Shown piece by piece: positions 1 to 24,827 of a DNA stretch of 64,000 nucleotides. Position 1 is the stretch's first letter, and every line of letters begins with the position of its first letter. Made by a program: the position numbers and the translations under genes. The stretch is taken from positions 29,967,462 through 30,031,461 of the forward strand of contig NC_030854.1 in assembly GCF_000208745.1 (NCBI RefSeq), written 5' to 3'. The stretch comes from Theobroma cacao (Eukaryota; Streptophyta; Magnoliopsida; Malvales; Malvaceae). The notes below the pieces were generated by a model. It made no database searches and had not been told where the DNA came from. It saw nothing but the letters and a program-made list of their open reading frames with translations.

Positions 1-1676
1 GATTGAGGTTACCTTAATTATTCGTCCTTTAATTTGCTCTATTTTCTTTATTACTAGCATTAATTAATTCCGAAACTTACTTCCAACTGGATTTAAACGT
101 CTACTGTTTGAATTTCGAAAGGCATATATATATATAGACATGGAAAAGTCAGATTGGAAACAAAGAATTTTGATAGTATTTACCAAAAAGAGAAGCCATC
201 CATGGATCTTCATTCAAGTCAAGATGTGGACAGCGATGTAATCAGGATCGGCTCAATAACCTCAAAAGCTTAAAATAAAATATTCAAATAAAACATTTTT
301 TATTGAAATTAAAAAAATAATTTTATTAAAATTTTATTCTTTTAACTTTTTGAGGTGTAAAATTTCAACCTTTATAATCAAATTTTTCAAATATTTTTTT
401 TCAATTGATAATATAGTCAATCTATTTAATTTTTCTTAAAACATTATTGATCTTAAATAAAATTTAATTTAATTTTAGTTTTAAAAAACTTCTATCTTCT
501 TTACGTAACATTTACTAGAATTATTAACATTAGTTTAAAAGCAATATATACAGTTGGAAAATAATTGAGACTTCTTATATAATTAAGTATACATGCATTT
601 GGAAAAGAATTGAATCTTCTTATATAAGTAAAAATGTCGATTAGACTGTTATATTTTATTTGTATAATTTTTTAAAAAGTTTTTAGTTTTGAAAATAAAT
701 CTAAACTATTAATATAAGAATAGTTGTTATATTTTAAGTAACATTTAAGATTAAGGTAATTTTTTTAAACTATTATCGTCTAATAACTTTAACTTTTTAC
801 TGCTAAATAGAAAACTAAAAATATTTTTATATATCTTAAATTGTTCAAATCTATTTTAGAGTGAAAAAATTATTTGATCTAAGTCTAAATGATTTTTTAA
901 GATCTTATTATTTCATTATCAACATTCTCATCAAATTATTTTTTTTTTATGAATGATACGTGTATCACAAAATTTAAGTTTTATGCTCATTTTAGATATA
1001 ATTTCTTTCGAAGAAATCATAGCAGATGCCAATCCATTTTTTTTATATTTTTTAAGAAAAAAAAGGAAGAAACCTTTTAAATAGGAAAAATAGTTGAAAA
1101 TTTATAACATTATAAGAGTGATAAAAAATTGAGATTTATTAGACACATAATTAGGAAAGTAAGAGAATATGTCCTTTTGTTAATTATTTTCAACTTTTAC
1201 ATTTTTTTTCATGTGAAAATGAGAGAAAATAGATATTTATTAAGTATGAGGGAATAGATAAATATTCTATTAATTATTTTGTTTTTTTATATATTTTTAA
1301 TATAATTAATTATATTATAATTATTATAAAATTACGAAACTTATTTAAATTTGATACCTAAAGTCCTTCCTTGGATGACTTTACCCAAGGGCCGGCCTTG
1401 GATGTAAGCCAAATGTACAATACAATGTAATTGTTGTTGATTTTATTTGCATAAATGTTGTAGATACTAAGCAATGGAAAATACAAGGCTGTACTGCACA
1501 GGACCACAGTGGACAAGGAAAAAACGAGGATGTCATGGCCGGTATTCTTGGAACCGCCAGGGGAATTTGTGGTTGGGCCGCTTCCTCAGCTTGCCGACGA
1601 ACAAAATCCTCCCAAATATAAGGCCAAGAGATTCAAGGACTATAGTTATTGTAAACTGAACAAGCTGCCCCAGTAA
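1..1676 (+). CDS. FLS: Flavonol synthase, 3' end of gene (partial)
   Basis: The last exon runs 1464-1676. It opens after the acceptor TTGTAG and encodes 70 residues plus [19 protein letters not shown], then [20 protein letters not shown] and the C-terminus [13 protein letters not shown]. These are hallmarks of flavonol synthase, a cytosolic Fe(II)/2-oxoglutarate dioxygenase that converts dihydroflavonols to flavonols. HRTTV carries the distal iron-binding His and KTRMSW the Arg that holds 2-oxoglutarate. Bases 1-7 (GATTGAG, then a GT) fit the end of the previous exon (Q-I-E) in the right phase, giving a 1456-bp AT-rich intron at 8-1463. That assignment rests on seven bases and is an inference. 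The first two exons lie outside the window, so whether the gene is intact cannot be judged, but the visible part has no lesion. Related dioxygenases (LDOX/ANS) are less likely given the KLNKLP ending. Confidence 0.85.
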
Positions 1677-2584
1677 TAATCAGCCTTTTTTACTACCCAT
1701 TAAGTGTCTTACTCTATATAACCACTCACTAAAACCAGTAATAAATAAATTGGTATGAGTTTGCATGCCACTACAACTCCTGCAATTTGGTCATCTTCCT
1801 GCAGGAGGAATATTTTCTTATGGAAATAAAAATTTCAACTTCAATATATATTATAATGATCCCTTTCATCATCAAATTCTTTTCAATTTCAATTTGCATG
1901 GCAATAGTTATTTCACTCTTTCTAAGTATATGTAAATATTATCTGGAGATTGCTTCTTTAGGTACTCTCAACCGATTTTTTTTATACCAATTTAATGATT
2001 TGAACTTTGTCACTTAATTTAATGCATGATTTGACATGAAGGTAACTTGTTTTGCAACGTATATAATATTTGGTACCAAAGTTGAGAATTAAGATGGAAA
2101 ATTGAACGAAAAAAAAAAAAAAGAGATGAGAATAAAAATCATGCATAAAATTTTATGTATTTCCAGCTTCTCACCCACATTAATTAGAGAAATAAATAAA
2201 TAATTTTGCCTCCATGTCCTTCCATGAATCTCATGTTGGAGGAGGCTATTTAAATTTAGATTAAAGTTGATTAAACTCATGTTATTCAAGTTTGCCCGAA
2301 TTGATACTCTTTGTGTTTTAAATTGAATGTTCATCTCTTTTTTTTTTTTAAGACATTTCAAAAAATTATGTCCATTTTTGTTCTTTAAATACCTACGATC
2401 TTTTCTTTTTTTTTTATGTTTCATAATATTATTTGAGTTTTTTTTTTTTTACTTTTTAACATTAAAAATAATAGTTTATCAATACTATAAATTTTTTTAT
2501 ATTAAAAGAAGGCTACAAATTTTTTTAAAAGACAGCAAAGTCAAAGTATTTGTTAATATTTTTTTGTAGGAGAGAGAGACTCTT
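1677..2584. other. Intergenic, 3' flank of FLS
   Basis: AT-rich sequence with several T and A homopolymer runs (2104-2120, 2337-2350, 2405-2450). The open frames here are low-complexity Phe/Lys-rich strings from those runs. I see no gene or recognisable repeat. Confidence 0.6.
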
Positions 2585-3530
2585 TGTACATTATATTTGT
2601 TCTATCCTAGTTGCTTTCACTGCTTTTTTTCATATAATTTTTCTGCACTTCCCTACGGCAGTTTGTTGAAGAAGTGATGCGTTTAGAAGAGGTTGTTACA
2701 CTAAGGAATGCTTTAGTTGGTTTACCAGGTAGCAGTGGCTTATCAACAAAGCAGAGAAAACGCTTCAGTATTGCAGCAGAGCTTGTTGCAAATCCTTCCA
2801 TTATTTTCATGAATAAGCCTACATTTGGACTTGATGCACGGGCAGCCGCAATTGTGATAAGAACGGTTCGTAATACTGTTGATACTGGAAGGAACTCTGG
2901 TGTGCAGTAGTCACCAACCCAGTACTGAAATTTTGGAAGCATTTGATGAGATGATCAGTCTGATTATAACAATGACAATGCAAGGTCTCCTGGAAACAGT
3001 CTATCAAAATCTGCGAGTTTGGTCCAAGCTTTCCTCCATATACAACCTGACCTCCTCGTTTCAGAAGCAGCAGCTGCATATGAAAATTAATAGGCAAATT
3101 CAGATGAAAAGGCAAAAATTTTTATTATGCACAACTCTGAAAAATAAAATTAAACTATAATCAGACTCACCTCATCACATGCTTTAAAAAGGGTTGGTGA
3201 ATACTGCACACCACAGTTCTTTCCAGTATCAACAGTATTACGAACCATTTTCATCACAATTGCCGATGTCCGTGCATCAGGTCCAAATGTAGGCTCATCC
3301 GTGAAAATAATGGAAGCATTTGCAACAAGCTCCACTGCAATGGTTAAACGTTTTGTCTGCTCTGTTGATTCGCCATAGCTACCTGGTAAACCAACTAAAG
3401 CATTCCTTAGTGTATCAACCTCCACTAAACGCATCACTTCTTCATCAAACTCCTGTAGGGAACTGCAGAAAAATTATATAAAAAATGCAGTGAAAGCTAC
3501 TAGATTAAAACAAATATAAATGTGCCGAGA
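2585..3530. repeat. Imperfect inverted repeat made of ABCG exon copies
   Basis: Left arm about 2585-2968 (plus strand) and right arm about 3157-3530 (its reverse complement) are copies of the same ABCG second nucleotide-binding-domain exon together with part of the preceding intron. They are roughly 85-90% alike by eye. The match includes intron sequence around 2600-2655 versus 3455-3515 (shared strings such as GCTTTCACTGC), so the copy came from genomic DNA rather than from a spliced transcript. About 190 bp of loop separates the arms. A transcript crossing the region could fold into a long hairpin. Confidence 0.85.
2655..2968 (+). pseudogene. Inverted ABCG (PDR) NBD2 exon fragment
   Basis: Plus-strand reading gives [18 protein letters not shown], an ABC-signature region already degraded ([10 protein letters not shown] where the family has SGLSTEQRKR), then the Walker B/D-loop region as [14 protein letters not shown] (family: IIFMDEPTSGLDAR). 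The Walker B Asp-Glu is Asn-Lys here, which would abolish ATP hydrolysis. After VDTGRN a one-base shift is needed to recover [18 protein letters not shown]. It is a single exon with no promoter or partner exons: a dead copy and the left arm of the inverted repeat. Confidence 0.85.
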
Positions 3531-6121
3531 GTTATCAGCTCACACGTCTCTGGACTTTGCTAATTTCTTTCGGAAGGCGAAGACTGGAGGAAAACCAGAG
3601 AGACTCCTCAACTGTAACTTGAGGAGAATGTATATCATTTTGCTCAACATATCCTGAAACTCTGGCAGATGCCTTCTGTTCCTTTGGGTACCCTAATATG
3701 TTAATATCCCCTTCAATGTATCCCCTAGTTTTCCTTCCCGCAAGCACATCCATTAAGGTAGTCTTTCCTGCTCCACTTGACCCGACTAATGCTGTAAGAA
3801 CACCTGGTGAGAATACTCCACTAACATTTGACACGAGCTGCAATCTCCGTTCAGGTACGCCATGTGCACTCATTTCCTGAGATATTCAACCAAAAGAAAA
3901 CAGGAAAGTGGAAAAAGAAGGTTTTACGTTAGAGAAAGATATCCAAAACTCCAAGAACCAAAAACCACAAGACAAACATACGTTGGGCATATCAACATAT
4001 AGTGATTGACATAATGAAAAATCATTGCTAATGGTTGAAATGGCAGAATCATTCCCTTCCTTTTACTGTCGCAGCAAAGCAGATGGAACACCTAATTTCA
4101 ACTCCTCACTTTCAACTGCATAGATAACTGATAATTTTGTGAAGGAACGATCAGATTCGTTTAAAAGAGGCACAGATGCCCTAGATGTTTCAAATTAAAT
4201 TGATGTTACATATATCAAATATGACTAACTATCTTCCCTAACAGAATCTTTTTCTGAGTCATCAGGTGGAATAATTGCCTAGGCTTTTCTGAGAGCTATC
4301 ATTGAATATCAGAAGGGGTAGTTCGGAAAATCCATTAAACAACTTATGCACCGACCAAAAGAAAAGGCAAGAGAGGTAGAGGTTGCCATTAGTCTCATCT
4401 ACCGGATGTAGTCTTGTTTGTAACAAAGTTGTGCTTGTGACAAATCCGACAAATGCAACCTCAAACATGCGTAATACACAGATTTCAAAAGCGAAATACA
4501 GTTAGAAAAACTTGAAAAGAAAAAATAATAAAGGATCATAGTACTAAGTTGATGAGTAATAGTAGTCAACAAATGGAGAGAAGATGCAAGTTAAAAGACC
4601 TCCTAGGAAATACTCAGCCAATTCTAAACTCTTTATTAAAGAATGAACAAAGCAGAAGAATTTTTTGTAGCAGGTTATTTGCTCCGCTTCCTGGATAAAT
4701 AAAATGCCCATTTATCCAAAAACAAAAGAACAAGGCAGAAGTAACAGACTAACAGTTCATCATATATTATCCAATCATAGATGGTTATATTGGTATACAC
4801 ATTGTCAAGTAAAATTCAGAGGTAATCATATATAACAATCACAGATGTGGCAAGCCAAGGCATACCTGGCATGTCCTGAAAATGCAAAGAAAACTATGCC
4901 TGCTAATTAGTAGTTTTTCTCGTGCAAAGCACGTTCTTAAAAGATCCCATTTTGATGCAGCAAATCTTTTTTCGGACAGAGCTGGAGGATGACTCCGGGA
5001 TTTATCACATGGAACACTAAGTGTTGACTCTAGAGAGTTTCAAATCTGAAATTTTTAATTGCGTTGGCCATTTCTGAAACAGGAATGAATAGGTATGGCT
5101 TTGAAGGATCAGCCCAGTATTGAGCTTGATCCTATCCAGAGGTTACCTGGAAACTGTAACTAGTTATGCAAGTACCTAAAAAAGAACTAACTATAGAAGG
5201 AGCAGTGAGGAAAATAAATACCTCTCGAAGAAAATCTGCAATACCCTCATGCGGTGGCAATTTGAATCCTAATGATTCAAAGAATTCCAAAAGTTCTACT
5301 CGAGGGCCCTGATACACCATATATCCTTCTGATAATAGCACTAGATCATCAAATAGCTCAAATGTCTCAGGGGCGGGCTGTAGATCAAGAACCATGAGTA
5401 CAGTTCCTTCCATTAGATGAACAAAATTGTGCACATATTCTACAATTTGGAATGTGGTAGAGCTATCAAGTCCAGTAGATATTTCATTCATGAAAAGAGT
5501 TTTTCTCGGCCCAACAACCATCTCTCCTGCATAAGGATAGTGCTGACTGTTACAACTTGACGGGGAGTATCACAGAATGGAGATTGGATCATAAAAATCA
5601 ATCAACCTTTAAACTCTCTAAATGAAAGTTCAAAATGAATGATAAGCCTCAATAAAGCATTTTATTTTTGTAGAACTAATTTATATTGCATTAAAAACCT
5701 TAACCAATTAGTTAACTGTCCTCAACCAACCGTCCTCCTACAGTGCACATGTTTGCGGTGTGAGAATAACCTATAGAGAATGGAAATTTCACCATTATAC
5801 ATCAAATCTTCCCATGAAGCCGTCTTAGAACAAATGCAAGGTATAATGGATTCCATCAATAATAATTGGTATGAATTCCAATTATAATAAAACTATAAGA
5901 AAATTAGTAAAATCCTCATCTGTCTAAGGACATTAAGATTTGAAACGCAACGCCCTAGCTGCAGTGGTGGACGGTGTAAGTGATAAGAATCTGACAGTTA
6001 AATCAGGAAAGGAGTAAACACTGAAGAATAAATGCACAGGTGACCTTCATGAAAGCATCAATCTCTGGGACTGGACGTATCTTCCTTTCTTTTTCTAAAT
6101 TCGCTAAATCTTCCATATGCT
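2978..6121 (-). pseudogene. ABCG (pleiotropic drug resistance) transporter relic, ABCG31-like
   Basis: Full-size ABCG proteins are plasma-membrane ATP exporters of about 1,400 aa arranged NBD-TMD-NBD-TMD. This relic keeps, in minus-strand order: 6121-6045 (EHMEDLANLEKERKI to DAFMK); 5530-5222 (end of NBD1, [40 protein letters not shown]); 5146 to about 4860 (linker, [20 protein letters not shown]); 4468-4290 (start of TMD1, [14 protein letters not shown]); about 4075-3975 (linker MILPFQPLAMIFHYVNHY); 3880-3535 (NBD2 start, intact Walker A GSSGAGKT); 3470-3165 (NBD2 signature and Walker B); and about 3080-2985 ([17 protein letters not shown]). It is dead: in-frame TAG at 5134-5132, another stop in the same exon, frameshifts near 3985 and 3220, the NBD1 Walker A exon absent and most membrane segments missing. 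ABCG31 is the closest family member I recall, without an alignment. Confidence 0.85.
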
Positions 6122-6333
6122 CTGCAAGCATATATATATATATATATATAAGAAGTGCAGGAGAAAAGTAGTCAACTGAAACAGAAGTTAGAAAGGTTAA
6201 CAAGGTTTTAACTTATAAGAAAAAGAAGGCGAGGAGGTGAAGTTTATAACAAGGTTAACTACCAAAGCTTGGGACACAAGGATATACACAAAAATTCTCC
6301 CTCTTTGCATGCAAAAAACAGGGGAAAACCGAC

Positions 6334-6466
6334 CTGGGTTCCTTACAGTGCCTTTGACAGTGTAACCTTTTTCAAGAAGAAGCTTGACAATCCAGGAAGC
6401 GATGAAGCCACCAGCACCGGTGACACAGACGGTTTGGCTAGAAGGGGAAGAGCTGTCAACTGGCAT
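6334..6466 (-). pseudogene. CCR: Cinnamoyl-CoA reductase, isolated exon 1
   Basis: From the ATG at 6466 the minus strand reads [20 protein letters not shown], then [20 protein letters not shown] and VRNP, ending at a normal donor (AACCCAG|GTCGGT). This is the N-terminus of cinnamoyl-CoA reductase, the NADPH-dependent first enzyme committed to monolignol synthesis. [10 protein letters not shown] is the dinucleotide-binding loop. The exon is undamaged and its phase 1 end suits the usual next exon (DDPK...), yet no later CCR exon follows: within 215 bp the minus strand enters the ABCG relic, and none appears further left. It is therefore an orphan exon, about 44 of some 335 residues. A CCR gene disrupted by rearrangement is the simplest reading. 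Confidence 0.8.
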
Positions 6467-9337
6467 ATTTGGTTTGGTTTTATGTGAAAAGATTTGTGAA
6501 CGTGGCCTTTTTTTTGTTCTGTTCGGTGCTTTGTTTTGTATTTGTTTTTTTTTTTTTTTTTGTATTTGTTTGGCATATTCTCTTTTTACAGTTTTTCTCT
6601 CTTTATTTGTTACTTTTGGCTAGTATCAATCACTACCTCCATCTCTACCTTCTTTTTTCTTTTTTTGTTTTTGTATGTAAAGCCCAATGGCAACAAAATT
6701 TAACAAAAATTTTAAAATAAAATCACTTCTTTAATGAAATGATAAACTGAATAGAATATTTGAAGCACATGTGAGAGTAGATTTAACTTCATAAACAATA
6801 GATTATAAATCTAACTTCAACCAAGTTTTTGTGAGATCAATTTTAAATTTAAAGCATTTTCAAGTAAAATTTTATAAGATTTGAGTTATTATTTTTAGCA
6901 AAATATTGTAAATTTATTAAATTTTTGTAATTGTGTTGAAAATTCACTATATGGTGGGGATATCTTGGTGCTAATAATTTTGAATTGTAGTCATAGTAAT
7001 GCGTGGAGATCTAAGGAGGGAGAGATCAAATTGCGAGAGATGAAGAAAGAAACAATTATGCTATTCGACACCAACAAAAAAAGAACGAGAAGAAGAGAAA
7101 GAATAAGGAAGAAAAAAAAAAAAAACAATTAAAAAATTATGCCTAATTTAATTAGATTATCATTACTTAATTTTTTTTAGATTTCTGTCTTTTCATTTCA
7201 AAATTATAAATTTTTATGAATTGTTAATATAAAATAATCTTAAATAATTTAATTCTTTCTTTTAATTTTTCTTTTTTATTATTATGTGTCTCTTTTTTAT
7301 TTTTTAAGTCATCATTATTCAATTAAATTAGATTATGATATTCTTTGTATTTTTTTATTTTTCAATTATTCGAAGATGATGATGACTTTTTCATATATAT
7401 ATATATATATATATNNNNNNNNNNNNNNNNNNNNNNNNNNNNNNNNNNNNNNNNNNNNNNNNNNNNNNNNNNNNNNNNNNNNNNNNNNNNNNNNNNNNNN
7501 NNNNNNNNNNNNNNNNNNNNNNNNNNNNNNNNNNNNNNNNNNNNAAGAAAAGAAGAAATTATCCCAATTTTAATAAATTCAAATCTATATTTTTATTAAT
7601 AATTCGTTCAATGAAAATTAATAATGATATTAAATTCTCGTCAATAATTTCAATTATATGGTATTTTTATCAATGATGTGACATCGATTTGATTAACACA
7701 AAAAAAACTTTTATTTTTAATAAAAATAGTAAAATGTTGTTATTTTAAAATTCAAAATGATATTTAAATATCTTGATATTTTGCAATGTAATGTGATTAT
7801 AGGTAATTTAATTACAAATAATGCGATTATTAAAATGTGGTGGTTTACGAATACTTTGTTAGAAATGTAATGTCAAATTATAGAATTATCTATATTTATT
7901 AAAATTCAAGTTTAATATATTTATATTTTTTATTATTAATTTTATATAATATAACTTTTAATATATTTTTAATGTCATATATTTATTATTTTTATTTATT
8001 ATTATAATTTTATTTATTTTTTTTAATATAATTTCTTATATTATATATTTATTTTAATTTTTTTAAATTAATAATTATCATCTACTATCTAACAGATAAT
8101 AGTTATTGAGAATAAACCTCAAAATCTTTATAAAAAAATAAATTATAATATTGTAAAATATTTTTAATAAAATAATAAAGTTAAAAGGTAAAAATATCTT
8201 TAATAACATTGTAGAAAGCAATCTGATTACATTAATTTTAAATTGTAATTATATTACATCTATTGACTATAATGTAATCTTACATTACAATGATTTATTA
8301 CAAAACAAATTAACATTATACTATAATTTAATTGAATACATTGCACGAAACGTGCTTTCACCTTCCTCGTATCAAACGTTACTTTATTTTTATTATTATT
8401 ATTAAAAATTATAATTTTTGTAAATTGATATGCATAATGTGCATTAGCCATCTAAATTAAAGTGAGTAATGATCTAAAGTTAGTCATAAAACATTTTGGA
8501 CAAATGGATTTAGATATTTATAGTTTGATAGGTGATAGACTAAAGACAAGTAAGTCTATAGGGATGAGATTTTATGGATTTATCCAATATAATTATTTAA
8601 AAATTATATACGATATAAGTTAAATATTTATAAATTATACTACTTGAATTCATAAAAAAAACTTACGTTTTGAAGGTCTTAAGAATCAAATTAAAAAGTT
8701 ATTTGTGCTAATTGTTAATTTATACAAAACAATAAATAAGAAACAAAAAAAATAAAATATCAATAACACTTAATAAAAGGTTAAAATTTTAAAAGTAAAA
8801 TCAAATTATAAACTAATGATCGAATGATGACGTTGATATTAATAAATTTGAAATATTACATATGATTATCATTTTCATTTTTGTTATGTTGTTGCTTAAT
8901 AATATTTATTCATTCTAAATTGAATATTCATTTTTTTTCTTTTTAAACAGTTCCAAAACTCTATCAAGCTCTATTTTTTGAACACGTAAACCTTTTTTTT
9001 TTTAATTCACGTTAATTTGTTATATTTTAAACTTGGCTTTAAAATCTATAGTTTGTCACTATTATAATAATTTTTTATAAATATAAAAAATACCATGTCA
9101 AAATAATTTCTTAATCTCTGTATCAAATCAAATATAAATAAATATATAATTTTTTTGATCCCAAATAAATATATAATTTGAATACATAAAAAATCTATAT
9201 ATTATTATGTTTTCCAGTTTATTACATGAAAGAGCTTAAGGAATGCTCATGAACCAAAATATATTAGAAATATCAAGCCCGTCGTTACTCTTGGCGGAAC
9301 CCCATCTCCTGTCACTGCCCCTTCATCAATTGCCTCC
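6467..9337. other. Intergenic, AT-rich, with assembly gap
   Basis: No gene is visible on either strand. The stretch holds long T runs (6548-6565), a purine-rich patch (7020-7130), a TA microsatellite running into the N gap, and a region around 7780-8310 with repeated GTAATGTGATTA/TAATCTGATTACATTA-like strings that may be a decayed palindromic MITE. Only the last 200 bp look promoter-like. Confidence 0.55.
7415..7544. other. Assembly gap (130 N)
   Basis: Run of N directly after an (AT)n microsatellite at 7393-7414, the likely reason the assembly broke here. Confidence 0.99.
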
Positions 9338-9344
9338 TATATAA
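9338..9344 (+). promoter_or_regulatory. Candidate TATA box for GFAT
   Basis: TATATAA lies 216 bp upstream of the GFAT start codon, in sequence that becomes more GC- and CT-rich toward the gene. With a start of transcription about 30 bp downstream, the 5' leader would be roughly 190 bases. Inferred from the motif and spacing only. Confidence 0.45.
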
Positions 9345-9559
9345 CTTATAAGAGCAGTCTATTGCATCCCCAAGATTATAATTATTTTTCTGAAAAGAAA
9401 ATTCAAAAGCTCAAAAGTCAAAAGTCAAAATTATCTACCTCCTTTGATCTTTCCTTCCATCGCCAGAGAACTGAGACAAACAGAGAGTGAAGGAACAACA
9501 CATCCGCCCTCCCCCACTTTCAAAATTTTTGATTTATTTTCAGCAATTGAGAATTGAAA

Positions 9560-22323
<12,764 letters not shown>

Positions 22324-22579
22324 GGAATGTCTACTGATGAACTCCCATCCACGCTCCTCTGTAAATTATTAGAGTGGACGCAGTATGCATTCTTTTACCT
22401 CCTTTTGTTTTTCCTTCTTGAGATTATTTGCAAGATGAATGGGGTATAATTGAATGAAAGCAAAGACGGTTGTATGCTGATACTGCGATATGATGAACAA
22501 AATGACAATCTTATGTACTTGGGGAAGATAAACAAATACATAAGAAAATTGCATTGCATTCTGGGACATCCTTATATGG

Positions 22580-22585
22580 AATAAA
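22580..22585 (+). terminator. Candidate polyadenylation signal for GFAT
   Basis: AATAAA about 260 bp after the stop codon, a normal 3' UTR length for a plant gene. Placement by motif only. Confidence 0.4.
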
Positions 22586-22989
22586 GTAGGAAGAAATGCC
22601 TGGACTTAGAAATAGCATCATGGAATACTGTGACATGAGGCTCGGTGGAGGAGATTGAACTATATTTTACATCTTGGTGGTTGTGGTGTTTGTTGAACCA
22701 AGAACAAAATCACAACCTTTCAGTGGCAAAATCAAATGCCTGTGCAAGTATGTATAGGCACAGCTTGAAATCAATATTCAAATTCCTTTGTCAGCACACT
22801 TAGAATTTGTTAATGATTGGTAGTGTCGATCTTCTGTCGGAGCTAGGAATGATTTCAAAATGTTTGTTGAAAATAACATATTTTTGTTTCTTTTAGGAAA
22901 ATAAAAAAAAAATAAAACAAGATGCTTGTGATCAAAAGATTACTATATAAATTTACTGTAAGGTCAATTAATATAATTTTAAAAAAATA

Positions 22990-23470
22990 ATAAAAACCAG
23001 TAATGATAATTCCTATATATTTATGTCAATATTTTATCAATGCTTGTTCTTTATGTTAATTTTTATAAATTTATGTTAAGATTTTGCAATTGTTAATTTT
23101 TGCTATAATTATTTTTTATTTTATTATTATTCATTTATAAATTAAAATTTGTAAATCATTAAATACTTTTAACTTGAGAATATAAATTTAAATATTTAAT
23201 ATACACAAAAATTATGTTTATTTTGATGTAATTGATTTGTTGTGGTAACTTTCATATATTTTTGTCAATATTTTAATAATATTTGTTTCACTTTTATGAT
23301 TTTTTACGTTAATATTTATAAATTTGAGTCAAGATTTTTCAATTGTTAACTTTTACTAATTATTTTTATCTTTATTATTATTAGTATTATTATTCATTTA
23401 TACAAATTTATAAATCGATAAATACTTTTAGTTCGAAAATTTAAATTTAAATATTTAATTTTCACAAAAT
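22990..23470. repeat. Diverged tandem duplication, period about 240 bp
   Basis: Two AT-rich copies (about 22990-23210 and 23235-23470) share the order TATATTT.TGTCAATATTTT, then TATAAATTT and AAGATTTT.CAATTGTTAA, then ATTATTATTCATTTAT and AAATTTAAATATTTAAT. Many substitutions separate them. No coding content. Confidence 0.7.
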
Positions 23471-23904
23471 TTATAAATTATTAAATACTTGTCCACAAGC
23501 CCACAAAAAAAATTAAATAAAAAATCTCTCCATCAAGAGATAACTCCATTTGTCGGGAGAGTACTCTCTCCTCTGGACTCTTTAATTTTCCACAACAAAA
23601 AATTTTTAAAAGAATTCCCTCTATTGGCTGAGAAGAGAGTCCATATCTCTCTTGTAATCTTTAATTTTTTTTTAAAAAAAATTTTCCTTTAAACCGGTAC
23701 CGGTTTCAACATTAGATTTCAATTTCATCTTACAAATCGGATGGTCATTATTCATTAAACTTACAAGAAGCTCAAATATCATGCCCTTAGGTAGAATTTG
23801 CCATAAATGTGACTACAAATTCAATTTTAAAAAATATAAGAAATTTCTCCTCCACTAAATTTATTTAATTATTTACGAAAGAAAACATTTCTAAATAGAT
23901 TATA

Positions 23905-24060
23905 ATTACAGTTAAAGTTTTTATTACATTATGCCTATTATAAATATAACACGTGGCACTCTTTTTGACTTTGGTCAAATGTACAACATTTAACGACGTT
24001 CCCAATTAGTTTCTTGTAGGCCTTCTTCAAGTATTATCTTCTCTGTTTAATACTCCCTTC
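23905..24060 (+). repeat. Direct repeat, copy A
   Basis: Contains ATGCCTATTATAAATATAAC, then TTGACTTTGGTCAAATGTACA and TTCTTCAAGTATTATCTT. It matches copy B at 28222-28385 over about 120 bp at roughly three-quarters identity by eye. Confidence 0.6.
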
Positions 24061-24827
24061 AAGATGAAACGTGTATATTATGCACCTTTTGTCTTTGTTA
24101 GATCAATAAGTTCAATGTGAATCAATTCAAGAGGAGTGAATTGGGTTGTTTTAAAATTTTTAAGATTCTTTTCAATTTTTGTAAGAAGATAGAATCTTTT
24201 TTTACTTCAAATGCTTAATTTGAAAATAAACAAAATAGTTGACTTGAGAAATTTAAATTGTAAGTAAAAATAAGAAGGAAAAAACTTACACAAATATTTT
24301 ATAGAGGTTTAGCCTCTTTGCTTACATTCTTTTCCTTAGAGTCACTAAGGAGTTTAAAATTCACTATTGAATCAAAGTTCAATATAATGCTTTTTGAGGC
24401 TCAACCATAACCTTTCAATACAATACATTTTTATTGTTAAAGCACAATCACTCTACTTTTTATGTGATTAAGTTATAACCACTTAAACAAGTATAATGAG
24501 AATAGTGTAAATATAGTTGGTATGCCTCTTAAAGCTTGAATAACAAATTAGGTACAATGTTAGTGAAGGAGTGAGGCCTTAATAAATGCTGCACTAGAAG
24601 ACTTTAAGGATTAAAAGAATAGTACAATGGGTCTTGAATGATTTTTGACAAATTCTTCTCTTTTGAGCTGTGTCTCGAAGTCTTCTAACCTTCATAAATG
24701 CTGAGAAAGCTTGTATTTATAGTTGTTGAAGCTTCAGGAGTAGTTATGAGTGCATAATGTGAAAATAGCAGCTCTTCTCTTCATTCAAGGCTCCAATAGT
24801 CATATTGTATCAAGACATATGTGAATG

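Noticed and set aside
1474..1659. 61-residue reading frame starting [10 protein letters not shown]
   Set aside because: It is an out-of-frame shadow. The conserved FLS sequence is in another frame of the same DNA.
5132..5221. Extension of the ABCG NBD1 exon beyond 5222
   Set aside because: It reads through a normal GT donor into an intron and stops at the TAG that begins the next, homologous exon.
1..6466. Flavonoid/phenylpropanoid gene cluster (FLS next to CCR and an ABCG exporter)
   Set aside because: The CCR is one orphan exon and the ABCG is a stop-ridden relic, so there is no set of working genes to act together.
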